A stretch of DNA of 64,000 nt from Maridesulfovibrio bastinii DSM 16055 (GCF_000429985.1 NZ_KE387016.1:1049-65048); one strand, 5' to 3'; numbered from the stretch's first letter, positions 16,836 through 25,415 are shown. The notes: generated by a model not told the origin, from the letters alone. Made by a program: numbers and translations.

Positions 16836-17453
16836 CTAACCGACGAAAATTGTCGGATCAAGTGATTCAAGTTTTTGAACTGCTTCTTCCCCAAGTTTAT
16901 CCATAGCAAGGAAAAACGGAGTAAGCGGTTCCAGATTCAGCTGGAATGTATTGTCGAAATATTCTTCAAACATATCCATTATCTTTGCATTTGTTGTTGC
17001 AAGATAAAGCCTGTTTTCAGGAACATTCCAGACAACATCAAAAACAGCAGGAATCGGCAGGCTTCTGGCCCGGAGTTTCAGTGTTACCTGATCTTTAATT
17101 TCTCTTTTCCTATCACGGGAAATGAAATTTTTACCTTCTTTTTTGGCTTCGGCCATTTCATGGTTAAGAGCAATTTGAAGGTGTTTTTTAAGGACTGCAG
17201 GCTGAATTCTTCTGGTGTCCAGTCGCAGGGAAAAGGTAAAATACTGTCCTTTTTCCGGCGGTGATACACTCCATTTGTCATCAAGCATATCATCAAAGTT
17301 AACCCATCCGAATGAGCGTTCCTCGGCGGTGTGGTCAATATCCTTAAAAGCGAATTTGCTTAGCAGTTCGGGGATTTCCCTGATAAGTGAATCCGGAACT
17401 TCTTCCACAACCCTGTAGCGGGTGAGTCCGACACTGGCGGAGAGTATAGGCAA
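16836..17453 (-). CDS. RdgC-like protein, short form
   Basis: RdgC is a ring-shaped DNA-binding protein that restrains RecA. The 205-residue protein aligns by eye with the central part of RdgC: FGWVNFDD, then KKHLQIALNHEMAEAKKEGK, ISRDRKREIKDQVTLKLRAR, and a strand region NRLYLATTNAKIMDMFEEYF. It is about 100 residues shorter than E. coli RdgC (303), mainly at the C terminus. It is first in a probable operon with 16284-16817 and the SGNH gene. Assignment to the family is likely; function in recombination is an inference. Confidence 0.7.
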   Translation of the reverse strand: MPILSASVGLTRYRVVEEVPDSLIREIPELLSKFAFKDIDHTAEERSFGWVNFDDMLDDKWSVSPPEKGQYFTFSLRLDTRRIQPAVLKKHLQIALNHEMAEAKKEGKNFISRDRKREIKDQVTLKLRARSLPIPAVFDVVWNVPENRLYLATTNAKIMDMFEEYFDNTFQLNLEPLTPFFLAMDKLGEEAVQKLESLDPTIFVG

Positions 17454-17708
17454 AGTGTTCTCCTTGAAAATAAGGTAACCGTTATATATTCAGTTTAGGA
17501 TTGTTATCCATTTACGCAACTTTTAATGATCATGGGTAAATTCATTCTGCAAATATGTCCAGCCCAATGAAGCTTTGTAATTATCATAATCGCTGATTTT
17601 CGGTCTGTTAATTGCATAATATATTTTGACTCGGCAGATTATTGTTTCACAAGTAAATTTTTCAAGGAGGACCGGTCGCAACGGCTGCTTAACCGCGGGA
17701 GGTGCTAA

Positions 17709-17912
17709 ATGGCACTTATCGAAATCAGAACTGACGGCAGATATCTTTCAATCGGTGATATACGCAGAAAAAAATTGTATACCAGCGGTTGCAACGAACC
17801 CTTCAAGGACAGATTCTGGTGTCCCCGTAAAAAGTGGTTTATGACCAGCCCCTGCCCCTTCATTAATAAAATTGAATGTGGAAATTATCGTTCTATGTGC
17901 GGTTCTATCTAA
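17709..17912 (+). CDS. Small cysteine-rich hypothetical protein
   Basis: This 67-residue protein has five cysteines at about 28, 38, 49, 57 and 64 and several basic aromatic stretches such as FWCPRKKWFMTSPCPF. A strong ribosome site GGGAGG lies 8 nt before the ATG, which supports real translation. The spacing of cysteines suggests metal binding or disulfides, but no known finger pattern fits. The 255 bp before it (17454-17708) hold the divergent promoter region and no gene I can support. Confidence 0.55.
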   Translation: MALIEIRTDGRYLSIGDIRRKKLYTSGCNEPFKDRFWCPRKKWFMTSPCPFINKIECGNYRSMCGSI

Positions 17913-17992
17913 CTGTTTTGTCAAACCTGCTTGATTTTATTTCTCTGGAGAAATAATGTTGTGTTAAAACTTAAGAAAAATGGAGAAATTAC

Positions 17993-18364
17993 TTGCAGGA
18001 AAAATATTCTAAAATCGCAGACTGGCTTGATGCTAAAGCCGAAGCTGTAAGGGAAATTGAAGCTCAGGCTGAGAATGCTCTCTACACTGTTAAGGATGAA
18101 GAAAAATACCGCAGGCTCATGCGGGAGAAAACCATGCTTCTGTCTACGCTGGCAAAAGACGGAGCAGATTTCTGTAAGGAATCAGGATTTGAAAAAGTCG
18201 ATAAGGTTTTAAAACGGCTTGAAAGGTTTTCTTCAAGCGCGTCTTCAGCTCTTGGTATAGACAGTGTCTTTTTTATGTCCGCACTGCTTTATCCTGAAGA
18301 TTACAAAGATGGTGATCAAAATGATCTGGAGCTGTTTGCTGAGAAAGTCAGATCTTTTGGTTAA
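17993..18364 (+). CDS. Hypothetical helical protein
   Basis: The 123-residue protein starts at a TTG with GGAG 8 nt upstream. It is charged and helical, with a likely coiled coil in the first 60 residues (WLDAKAEAVREIEAQAENAL). I recognise no family. It is followed by a strong terminator, so it ends its own transcription unit, possibly shared with the small Cys-rich gene 80 nt upstream. Confidence 0.65.
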   Translation: MQEKYSKIADWLDAKAEAVREIEAQAENALYTVKDEEKYRRLMREKTMLLSTLAKDGADFCKESGFEKVDKVLKRLERFSSSASSALGIDSVFFMSALLYPEDYKDGDQNDLELFAEKVRSFG

Positions 18365-18378
18365 AAATAATAATGTTC

Positions 18379-18418
18379 AAAAAATCATCCTTTGATACTT
18401 TTCAAAGGATGATTTTTT
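18379..18418 (+). terminator. Strong intrinsic terminator
   Basis: A perfect 17-bp stem (18379-18395 with 18402-18418) around a 6-nt loop ends in TTTTTT. It follows the gene at 17993-18364. Confidence 0.9.
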
Positions 18419-18527
18419 AGTCTATTCTTGTGAAAGTATGGATTGCTTGTGTAATATTGAATTTAATTATATTAAAAATAATTATAGTTGCTAATGCTAA
18501 ATGAAACACGTGTGACTGGGGTAAATT

Positions 18528-18941
18528 ATGGGGTTATCTGAATCTGAAATACAAACTGATAATGTTCGCCCATTGAAAATTCTTTTGGCTGAAGACAGTG
18601 AAAATAATGTTTTGCTGGTTCAGCTTTTTTTGAAAAAGCTTCCTTATGAAATAGATGTCGCAAACGATGGTAAGGAGGCCGTGGATAAATTTTTAATGGG
18701 AAAATATGATCTGGTACTCATGGATATTGAGATGCCGGTTACAGACGGCTATCAGGCAACCGAACAGATTAGAAAATATGAAGCTGAGAACGGTAAAGAA
18801 AGAACCCCGATAATTGCTGTTACAGCCCACGTTATGGCTGAAAACAGGGAAAAAGCATATAAAAGCGGATGTGATTTATTTTTGACAAAACCTGTTAAAA
18901 AAGCGGATCTGATTTCAACTATTCAGGATTTTTGCAGTTAG
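18528..18941 (+). CDS. Single-domain response regulator (CheY-like receiver)
   Basis: This 137-residue protein is a receiver domain only. The acidic pair is in LLAEDSENN, the phospho-acceptor Asp is in DLVLMDIEMPVTDGYQ, the Thr is in IIAVTAH, and the Lys is in FLTKPVKK. There is no output domain, so it should act through protein contacts, as in phosphorelays or hybrid kinase systems. No kinase gene is adjacent. Ribosome site GGGG lies about 8 nt upstream of the ATG. Confidence 0.92.
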   Translation: MGLSESEIQTDNVRPLKILLAEDSENNVLLVQLFLKKLPYEIDVANDGKEAVDKFLMGKYDLVLMDIEMPVTDGYQATEQIRKYEAENGKERTPIIAVTAHVMAENREKAYKSGCDLFLTKPVKKADLISTIQDFCS

Positions 18942-18958
18942 GCTGCCATGTATAAATG

Positions 18959-18994
18959 ATATCCCCGATACGGTTTTGCCAGCATCGGGGATAT
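18959..18994. terminator. Convergent bidirectional terminator
   Basis: ATATCCCCGAT (18959-18969) pairs perfectly with ATCGGGGATAT (18984-18994), followed on the plus strand by a T-rich stretch. It separates the receiver gene from the convergent dehydrogenase gene. Confidence 0.8.
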
Positions 18995-18997
18995 ATT

Positions 18998-19966
18998 TTA
19001 TTTTTTAGGTGAATTGACCACATTTTCAGGTGTGCCGGCTATAAATGCTTTAGCATTTTTAACCGCTATCGCAGTCAGCCTTTTTCTGGCTTCTATTGTA
19101 GCCCAGGCAATATGTGGAGTTATAATTGTATTTGGTGCTTTGAGAAGTGGATTGTCGGCAGGCATAGGCTCAACTTCAGCCACATCAAGACCGGCTCCAG
19201 CAATTATTTTGTCGGACAGTGCTTTAGCAAGGTCATGCTCATTTATAAGAGGTCCCCTTGCAGTATTGATTAAAATGGCCTCTGGCTTCATTTTTTTCAA
19301 TAATGATTTGTCGATAAAATGACGGTTTTCAGCGGTCAGCGGGCAGTGCAGAGAGACAATGTCACTTTGGGCAAAAACATCTTCAAGGTCTGCAAAAGCA
19401 AAGGGTTCAAAATCAGGCATTGGTTTAGGTCTTGGAGCATACGCGAGAACATTCATTCCAAAAGCATTTCCAAGTCTGGCAACCTGATGACCGATATCCC
19501 CGAAACCGATTATGCCAAGAGTTTTGTCTTTCAATTCAAAGAGGGGGCTGTTCCAGAAGCAGAAATCCTGTGACTGTGCCCATTTTCCATTTTTGACGTC
19601 CTGATCGTGTTCTCCTACACGGCAATAAAATTCCAGAATAAGTGCAAAAACATGCTGCGAAACAGCCGGAGGAGAATAACCGGGCACGTTGGATACAACA
19701 ATACCCATTTCATTAGCTGTTTGCAGATCAATTATATTGTATCCGGTTGCAAGAACACAAATAAATTTGAGCTGTGGAAGCTGTTTAAGAACTTCAGCCG
19801 AGAGAACCGCTTTATTTGCAAAAATTATGTCGGCATTTTTAGAACGCTCTACGATAAGATCTTCTGGTGTGCGGTCATAAACTTCCAGCTCTCCCAGACT
19901 TTCAAGAGATGTCCAGGGGTTGTCACCGGGATTGGTGGTGTAGCCGTCAAGAATAACGATTTTCAT
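18998..19966 (-). CDS. D-2-hydroxyacid dehydrogenase (glycerate dehydrogenase/hydroxypyruvate reductase type)
   Basis: This NAD(P)-dependent enzyme of 322 residues interconverts 2-hydroxy and 2-keto acids. The nucleotide-binding loop is GIIGFGDIGHQVARLGNAFG (near 149-168). The catalytic Arg is in INTARGPLI, the Glu in AEVEPMP, and the His in TPHIAWAT. The N terminus MKIVILDGYTTNPGDNPW closely follows glycerate dehydrogenases (HprA). The exact substrate cannot be fixed from sequence. It is a single-gene unit with the promoter region at 19967-20040. Confidence 0.88.
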   Translation of the reverse strand: MKIVILDGYTTNPGDNPWTSLESLGELEVYDRTPEDLIVERSKNADIIFANKAVLSAEVLKQLPQLKFICVLATGYNIIDLQTANEMGIVVSNVPGYSPPAVSQHVFALILEFYCRVGEHDQDVKNGKWAQSQDFCFWNSPLFELKDKTLGIIGFGDIGHQVARLGNAFGMNVLAYAPRPKPMPDFEPFAFADLEDVFAQSDIVSLHCPLTAENRHFIDKSLLKKMKPEAILINTARGPLINEHDLAKALSDKIIAGAGLDVAEVEPMPADNPLLKAPNTIITPHIAWATIEARKRLTAIAVKNAKAFIAGTPENVVNSPKK

Positions 19967-20049
19967 AAAAACCTCTCTAAGCTTAAAACATTATTGGAAA
20001 GAAAAATAAGTGGAGTATCAGATTAATCTAACTGTGGGCCGTAACTGAA

Positions 20050-20574
20050 TTAGAGTTTGATAGGTTTCTTTTTTTCAAAGTCCTGTGCGGAGTGTACTGC
20101 TGTTTTTTTTCCGGAACCCGGCTTGATGGCTTTTTTTTGGGCAGCAAGGACTATTTTACTGAGAGTTACATCCTGCTTTTTATTCAGATCAATGAAGCTG
20201 CATCCGACTATATTTTTATTCTGGCGGACTACTTTTATTTTTACATTTTTAAGTACCGGTTTTCCAGACCAGAGCAGAACTGCCTCAATAATTGAGCCTA
20301 TCTCAAATTCTCTGCTGCTGATAAAACCGACGCCATCTGCACAGATGTCCGATATTTTACATTTGACCCGAGGGTTGCGACAAACAATGTGCATATTTGA
20401 AACACTTACCCTGAATGACCTTCTTGTTGCCGCACTTTTATTTTCATTTTTTAAAGTCAGGGTGATGTGCTCTTCAGAATCCTTTCTTCCAAGCATACGG
20501 TCAAGCTTGCTCTTCAACTTGTCCAGAAAACCAGAATCTGATTTGGATTCTATATTGTGGTTGTCACTGGTCAT
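20050..20574 (-). CDS. PilZ-domain protein (candidate c-di-GMP effector)
   Basis: The 174-residue protein has a PilZ core: the binding motif region RRSFRVSVSN (RxxxR-like) near residues 51-60 and the second motif ISDICADGVGFIS (D-S/A-xxG type) near 75-87, followed by beta strands. Both halves of the c-di-GMP site are recognisable, though the second has ADG in place of the usual S-x-G. N- and C-terminal tails are basic and probably disordered. It may regulate motility or surface polysaccharide; no partner is adjacent. Confidence 0.82.
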   Translation of the reverse strand: MTSDNHNIESKSDSGFLDKLKSKLDRMLGRKDSEEHITLTLKNENKSAATRRSFRVSVSNMHIVCRNPRVKCKISDICADGVGFISSREFEIGSIIEAVLLWSGKPVLKNVKIKVVRQNKNIVGCSFIDLNKKQDVTLSKIVLAAQKKAIKPGSGKKTAVHSAQDFEKKKPIKL

Positions 20575-20768
20575 AGTTATTGCCTGCCTGAGCTTATTAT
20601 TGAATATAAAAATTGTATATTCTGTTACTTTTATATTAAATTTTTATCAGCACGTCAGAGTTTGTCAATAGTTAAAGTCAAACTATATCTTGACATTATT
20701 CAGGTTTGAAGGAATGAATAGAACGATTTTTTGTGAAACTGGGCGAAATTTTATGGAGGTTTGAGGGC

Positions 20769-20912
20769 ATGATTAGTGAATTATTAACAGGCATGGGCCA
20801 CAGCAGCACTGCTGGTTTTGTCGGTGTTTCTCTTATCGGTATTTATTTTGTATGGATGATCTGTATGGCTCTTTACAGAATCCAGCAGGGTAAGAACGAA
20901 GGCCATCACTAG
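20769..20912 (+). CDS. 47-residue single-span membrane peptide
   Basis: The frame runs from an ATG with GGAGGT 8 nt upstream (20755-20760) to TAG. The peptide begins MISELLTGMGHSS, has one hydrophobic helix at about 17-37 (FVGVSLIGIYFVWMICMALY), and ends in the polar tail RIQQGKNEGHH. A TTGACA at 20690-20695 may be its -35 box. Two terminator hairpins follow. The strong ribosome site and terminators support a real small gene, but I know no family. Confidence 0.7.
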   Translation: MISELLTGMGHSSTAGFVGVSLIGIYFVWMICMALYRIQQGKNEGHH

Positions 20913-20923
20913 ACACCCCGATT

Positions 20924-20957
20924 ATTCCCGTATTGTGTATGGGAATGTTTATTTTTT
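20924..20957 (+). terminator. Terminator 1 after the small membrane peptide gene
   Basis: ATTCCCGTA (20924-20932) pairs with TATGGGAAT (20938-20946) with one G-U pair, followed by GTTTATTTTTT. Confidence 0.8.
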
Positions 20958-20958
20958 A

Positions 20959-20989
20959 GCGGCATCAGAATTGATGCCGCTTTTCTTTT
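20959..20989 (+). terminator. Terminator 2 after the small membrane peptide gene
   Basis: GCGGCATCA (20959-20967) and TGATGCCGC (20972-20980) form a perfect 9-bp stem with loop GAAT, followed by TTTTCTTTT. It is in tandem with the first terminator. It also lies just beyond the end of rfbA, but on that strand no T tract follows. Confidence 0.8.
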
Positions 20990-20999
20990 ATCTGCGCTT

Positions 21000-21875
21000 T
21001 TAAGCTGTTTCTTCTTTATATACTGCCATCAGATATTTGCCGTATTCATTTTTAAGCATATCCGAAGCCAGATTTTTTAGCTGCTCAGCGGTTATGTAAC
21101 CCATTCTGAAGGCTATTTCTTCTATGCAGGCCAGCAGGAAGCCCTGTCTTTCCTGAATAGCTTCTACATATCCGGCAGAACGGAGCAGTGATTCATGGGT
21201 TCCCATATCAAGCCATGCATAGCCGCGGCCCATCAGTTCCACTTTCAGCTTGCCGCGTTTGAGATATTCCTTGTTGATATCTGTTATCTCAAGTTCACCA
21301 CGGGCTGAGGGTTTAAGATTTTTGGCTATCTCTAAAACTGAATTATCATAAAAATACAAGCCTGTTACAGCGTATTTAGATTTAGGGGTCTCCGGCTTTT
21401 CTTCAATGCTTTTAACATTTTTATTTTTATCGAATTCAACAACACCATATCTTCTCGGGTCGCGTACCGCATAGGCAAAGACAATACCGCCTTGTTCGAT
21501 TTTAGCCGAACGCTGGAGCATGGTGCTAAGATCCTGACCGTGAAATATATTATCGCCCAGAACAAGGCATACTGAGTCATCACCGATAAAATCTTCCCCG
21601 ATGATAAAAGCCTCACCCAATCCTTTTGGTTCAGGCTGCACTCTGTATGAAAGATTTATTCCAAGCTGGGAACCGTCACCAAGAAGATCCTCGAAACGCG
21701 GCAGATCCTGAGGTGTGGATATAATTAAGATGTCTTTGATACCGGCAAGCATGAGTACTGAAAGAGGATAATAAATCATCGGCTTGTCATAAACAGGCAG
21801 TAACTGTTTGCTGACAACTCTAGTCAGCGGGTAAAGACGGGTTCCGGAGCCACCGGCAAGGATTATTCCTTTCAT
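21000..21875 (-). CDS. rfbA: Glucose-1-phosphate thymidylyltransferase
   Basis: RfbA makes dTDP-glucose from glucose-1-phosphate and dTTP, the first step to dTDP-rhamnose. The 291-residue protein has the nucleotidyltransferase signature [20 protein letters not shown] at residues 8-27, the metal Asp in [10 protein letters not shown], and the rhamnose-pathway blocks YGVVEFDKN and VTGLYFYDN. The length is that of family members. rfbB, rfbC and rfbD are not adjacent, so the pathway is split or elsewhere. Confidence 0.95.
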   Translation of the reverse strand: MKGIILAGGSGTRLYPLTRVVSKQLLPVYDKPMIYYPLSVLMLAGIKDILIISTPQDLPRFEDLLGDGSQLGINLSYRVQPEPKGLGEAFIIGEDFIGDDSVCLVLGDNIFHGQDLSTMLQRSAKIEQGGIVFAYAVRDPRRYGVVEFDKNKNVKSIEEKPETPKSKYAVTGLYFYDNSVLEIAKNLKPSARGELEITDINKEYLKRGKLKVELMGRGYAWLDMGTHESLLRSAGYVEAIQERQGFLLACIEEIAFRMGYITAEQLKNLASDMLKNEYGKYLMAVYKEETA

Positions 21876-22034
21876 TATATATTCCTTATTGTTTTATTAT
21901 TTAACAAACAACGCTTCATCTTCTTAGCTTTTTGAACTGACAGCTTCAATATTTTTTATTAGCGTGGGACTATCTCGGTTAAAAATTTTATTCAATGTTG
22001 AATTAACAGTTATCACGATAACTCAGGAGATAAA

Positions 22035-22736
22035 ATGCGAGGACCTTTATTCAGTCTGCCTTCTGCAATGTTTCTGGGCATAATATTTTTTGTCCTGATA
22101 TTATTTCTTTTTATCTTTGTACAGGTAGGTATAGTTACCGTTGCTTTTGCCAAGCTTGGATTGACCCCGTTTCAGGTTTTTGCATTGCTGATAGCAACGC
22201 TTTTGGGCAGTGGTATCAATATACCAGTATACCGCTCAGAGATGCTTGTACGCAATTTCAGTTCACGTAATTATTTTTTCAGACGCAGAGACCTTCTGGG
22301 TGCGGGTATAGAAGAGCCTGAACTCGTGCATCAGGTGGTAGCGGTTAATTTTGGAGGATGTATAATCCCGGTAGTGCTTTCTCTCTCTCTGCTTTCCAAA
22401 GTTGGATTTAATCCGGGAATGGTGCTTTGTCTTATTATTGTAAGTTTGGTCTGCTATAAATTATCAAGACCAGTATCCGGTGTGGGAATAGCTATTCCGG
22501 TGCTTATTCCACCATTGGTTACAGCTATTGCCGCTTTAATTTTTGTACCGTCAGCCATATCAGCCCATACCGCATATATTGCGGGCAGCCTCGGTACTCT
22601 TATCGGAGCGGACCTTATGCATCTGGCTTCCCCTTCGTCCCGCGGAATGATTGATGCCCCAGTGGTTTCAATCGGTGGAGCAGGGACTTTTGACGGAATT
22701 TTTATTACAGGAATACTTGCTGTTTTGCTGGCCTGA
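22035..22736 (+). CDS. DUF1614 integral membrane protein
   Basis: The 233-residue protein is almost entirely hydrophobic, with about six to seven membrane helices. Segments such as ALLIATLLGSGINIPVY, AVNFGGCIIPVVLSL and GTLIGADLMHLASPSSRG match the DUF1614 family. Function is unknown. It is 36 nt upstream of the MoaB/MogA-like gene and may be co-transcribed with it. Ribosome site CAGGAG precedes the ATG. Confidence 0.85.
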   Translation: MRGPLFSLPSAMFLGIIFFVLILFLFIFVQVGIVTVAFAKLGLTPFQVFALLIATLLGSGINIPVYRSEMLVRNFSSRNYFFRRRDLLGAGIEEPELVHQVVAVNFGGCIIPVVLSLSLLSKVGFNPGMVLCLIIVSLVCYKLSRPVSGVGIAIPVLIPPLVTAIAALIFVPSAISAHTAYIAGSLGTLIGADLMHLASPSSRGMIDAPVVSIGGAGTFDGIFITGILAVLLA

Positions 22737-22772
22737 TATTACCTGATACAAAAACTACTCTGGAGTTAAGAC

Positions 22773-23552
22773 ATGGTAAAAGTACGTTTTCCAGCTGATC
22801 TTAATTATGAAATAGGCGGCAGGGTTATTATCCGGTGTGATGGAGCGGATAAGACAGCTGCTGATTCTGTCATTGTGGAACAGCCCTGTGTAAATCTCAA
22901 GGCAGGCGAATGTTTCATCCGTGACGGAGTATGCTTCCTAAAAATTTTATCTTCAGGGTTTAATCCCGGTAAGCCTTCTTCATTTTATTGGGTGGCGGAA
23001 GTTGTCAGCAGTCTTCCACTTGGCATGAGCATTGATGTTGATATTGCAAAATCAGGACTCAGTGTAGCGTGGGTAACTTTAAGTGATAAAGGCTCACGCG
23101 GTGAACGTGAGGATAAAGCCGGACCGCTGATAGGTGATATGCTTGATTCGACTTTTGATACCTCGGTTGTTCATGGATTTATACTTCCTGATGACTACAA
23201 TATGTTGCGGGCGCTGATAACACGTCTGGCCCTTACTGAAAGTTATGATCTGATCATTACAACCGGCGGAACAGGAGTCGGCCCGAGAGATGTTTCACCG
23301 GATGCGACTCTTGCTGTTATAGATAAGCGGCTGCCGGGTTTTGAAAGGGCTGTGACTGCTGCAAGTCTTGAAAAAACTCCGCATGCGATGATTTCCCGTG
23401 CAGTTGCCGGGGTACTGGGAGAAAGTATAATAATCAATTTACCGGGCAGTCCTAAAGCAGTGCGTGAAGGGCTTGAAGCTGTTATCCCGGCTCTTAAGCA
23501 TGCTGTTGAAAAATTACGCGGGGATCAGTCTGATTGTGGGCAGCTTTTGTAA
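22773..23552 (+). CDS. MoaB/MogA-family molybdopterin protein with N-terminal extension
   Basis: The family adenylylates molybdopterin before molybdenum insertion. The MoaB/MogA domain covers about residues 95-250: VAWVTLSDKGSRGEREDKAG, the signature ITTGGTGVGPRDVSPDAT (near 164-181), and IINLPGSPKAVREG. About 95 extra residues at the N terminus form a beta-rich region that recalls a MOSC-like domain, but I cannot assign it. Other cofactor genes in the window are a moaE-like gene and moaC, both distant. Confidence 0.88.
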   Translation: MVKVRFPADLNYEIGGRVIIRCDGADKTAADSVIVEQPCVNLKAGECFIRDGVCFLKILSSGFNPGKPSSFYWVAEVVSSLPLGMSIDVDIAKSGLSVAWVTLSDKGSRGEREDKAGPLIGDMLDSTFDTSVVHGFILPDDYNMLRALITRLALTESYDLIITTGGTGVGPRDVSPDATLAVIDKRLPGFERAVTAASLEKTPHAMISRAVAGVLGESIIINLPGSPKAVREGLEAVIPALKHAVEKLRGDQSDCGQLL

Positions 23553-23666
23553 TAAGCATGTAATCAATAATTAAATTTGCCCTTGATAACATTGGCAGTA
23601 CACTCTATATATGAACAGGTTTGTTACAATCACTGAAGATAGAGTTCATCAATTTAGGAAATTCAT

Positions 23667-25079
23667 ATGAAATATAGTTATCTGGCTATTCTGCTGATGC
23701 TTGGTTTAATTTGTCTGCCCACAGTATCATCTGCACAAACTGCTTCCAATTCCACCGCTGACGTTTCTACAGTCAGTATTTCGAATGCGACAGCTCAAGT
23801 TCCTCAGGCGGTTACTCCTGATGAAGAGAAAGCTACACGCATTCTGACTTTGGAAAAATGTGTCCAGATAGGTCTCAGGCAGAATCCTACAATAGTTTCA
23901 GCCCGCAGACAGCTGTTGTCTTCAGATAGTAATGTAAAATCAGCCCGTGGTAATTTCGGGGCTTCAGTTGACATGAGCTATGGCTATCGTCACCAGAATA
24001 AACAGCCTAAGCTTATGGGAGTCAACTCGGATTATCAGGATAAATGGAGCATGGGTATAAATATTTCCCAGCCTATTTTTACCGGTTTCAACCTCCTTTC
24101 CAATTACCAGAAAGCTAAAATCCAGCGTGAGCAGGATGAAGCAAGGCTTTATCAGGCTGAACTGTCACTTATTCAGGAAATTCAGACTTCTTTTCTGACT
24201 CTGCTTCAGGGACGCATGGATGTTAAGAGTAAACAGGATTCTGTTGCCCGTCTTGAATCCCAGCTAAAAGTTATTGAAGCTTTTTATCAGGTTGGTCTTC
24301 GTCCTAGAGTAGACGTGCTTCAGGCAGAGGTCGAGCTGGCTTCAGCTCAGCAGGATTTGTTGAAATCGCAGAATGATGTTTCATCAAGGCATGCAAGGCT
24401 GAATACCCTTTTAAATCTGCCGATAGATGAGAACATCAACTATAGTGGAGAACTTACATATCTTCCGTTCTCCCGTTCGCTTGATGATTGCATCAGCACT
24501 GCGGATAAAGACCGCCCCGATTTACGCATTGCCAAAAAATCAATAAAAGTTGCTGAAGAAGATGTTGATATCTCAGAAAGTGACTATTATCCTCATGTCT
24601 CAGCAGATTTTGATTACAACCGGGCCGGCGGTGATCCTTTAACAGACACAAACAGGTACACTAAAAACCCGGAAAGCTGGTCAGCCGGCGCAACTGTAAA
24701 CTGGAATGTTTTCAGCTGGGGAAGTACTTATTACGATGTTAAAAGAGCCAAAGAGCAGGTTAAGAAAATCAAAGCTGACTTTGAAAATACAAGATTGGAA
24801 GCTTCGTACGAAATAAAAGATAACCTTTTGAGCCTTAAGGCCGCTGCGGACCGTATCGGTGTAGGCAGAAAATCAGTTGAAGCCGGACGTGAAGGTTATA
24901 GAATGGCTATGGCCAGATATCAGGCTCAGGTCAGCACTAACAACGAAGTATTGAATGCTCAATCCAGATTGAGTGGTAGTGAGGCTGAATTAATTCAGGC
25001 TCTAGCCGACTATCAGGTTGCTTTAGCAAGGCTTTATGTTGCCATGGGCGTGAAAAATCCGTCATTGAAAACAAATTAG
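23667..25079 (+). CDS. TolC-family outer membrane efflux protein
   Basis: This 470-residue outer membrane factor has a signal peptide at residues 1-23 (LAILLMLGLICLPTVSSAQ). Two repeats of the OEP fold follow: LTLEKCVQIGLRQNP near 60, the long helices rich in Gln/Glu/Ala, and a second helical hairpin near the C terminus ending VALARLYVAMGV. It should form the trimeric export duct used by type I secretion or RND efflux pumps. No pump genes are adjacent. A terminator follows. Confidence 0.93.
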   Translation: MKYSYLAILLMLGLICLPTVSSAQTASNSTADVSTVSISNATAQVPQAVTPDEEKATRILTLEKCVQIGLRQNPTIVSARRQLLSSDSNVKSARGNFGASVDMSYGYRHQNKQPKLMGVNSDYQDKWSMGINISQPIFTGFNLLSNYQKAKIQREQDEARLYQAELSLIQEIQTSFLTLLQGRMDVKSKQDSVARLESQLKVIEAFYQVGLRPRVDVLQAEVELASAQQDLLKSQNDVSSRHARLNTLLNLPIDENINYSGELTYLPFSRSLDDCISTADKDRPDLRIAKKSIKVAEEDVDISESDYYPHVSADFDYNRAGGDPLTDTNRYTKNPESWSAGATVNWNVFSWGSTYYDVKRAKEQVKKIKADFENTRLEASYEIKDNLLSLKAAADRIGVGRKSVEAGREGYRMAMARYQAQVSTNNEVLNAQSRLSGSEAELIQALADYQVALARLYVAMGVKNPSLKTN

Positions 25080-25102
25080 CTCTTGCGGCATTTTGAAGTT
25101 AT

Positions 25103-25136
25103 GGCCGGAATCCTCACGGGAATCCGGCCTTTTCTT
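25103..25136 (+). terminator. Terminator after tolC-like gene
   Basis: GGCCGGAATCC pairs with GGAATCCGGCC with one mismatch and is followed by TTTTCTTATTT. Confidence 0.8.
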
Positions 25137-25185
25137 ATTTATATAACATTAACATTTTCGGTGCATCCGGATAAACTTTATTGCT

Positions 25186-25404
25186 ATGAAATATGATATG
25201 AACAGTTGCAGTTTCAGTCCTGCAAAAGAAACAACAATGATCTGTGAATCCTGTGGCGGGGAATTACTTGCTTCACGGGGTTGAGGAAAGGTTGATTTGC
25301 GCTGCAGGGTCTGCGGCAAGCATTATGAACTTAAGGAATATGCTGATAATATTGATGATGATTTTGAGGAGAGAATGGCAAACATACCGCTTAATAGGCT
25401 TTAG
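25186..25404 (+). CDS. Small dual-CxxC protein with in-frame UGA, probable selenoprotein
   Basis: Read through one TGA codon (25282-25284), the frame gives 72 residues. MICESCGGELLASRG precedes the TGA, and GKVDLRCRVCGKHYELKEYA follows it, ending FEERMANIPLNRL. The two CxxC motifs (CESC and CRVC) lie on opposite sides of the TGA. This matches, from memory, the dual-CxxC small (seleno)protein family of sulfate reducers, in which the residue before the second half is Cys or selenocysteine. A SECIS-like hairpin with a GGUC loop starts 12 nt after the TGA. The alternative is a nonsense-mutated pseudogene, but the conserved second half and the hairpin argue against it. The start could also be the ATG at 25198. 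Confidence 0.75.
25297..25319 (+). promoter_or_regulatory. SECIS-like hairpin downstream of the in-frame UGA
   Basis: TTGC-C (25297-25302, G25301 bulged) pairs with GGCAA (25315-25319). Then come a bulged U at 25303, GCA (25304-25306) pairing with TGC (25312-25314), and the apical loop GGGTC. The bulged U, GCA stem and GGUC loop are the features SelB recognises in E. coli fdhF. The GCA stem starts 19 nt after the UGA, compared with about 15 in fdhF. Confidence 0.7.
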
Positions 25405-25415
25405 ATGGAGGTCTT

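Noticed and set aside
17626-17844. 72-codon frame overlapping the small Cys-rich gene
   Set aside because: The overlapping frame at 17709 has the better ribosome site and cysteine pattern.
20057-20671. 204-codon plus-strand frame opposite the PilZ gene
   Set aside because: Phe/Leu/Ser-rich antisense composition; the PilZ frame has clear motifs.
25186-25404. Interpretation as a simple pseudogene
   Set aside because: Only one stop, exactly between conserved halves and followed by a SECIS-like hairpin; selenocysteine is the better explanation, though not proven.
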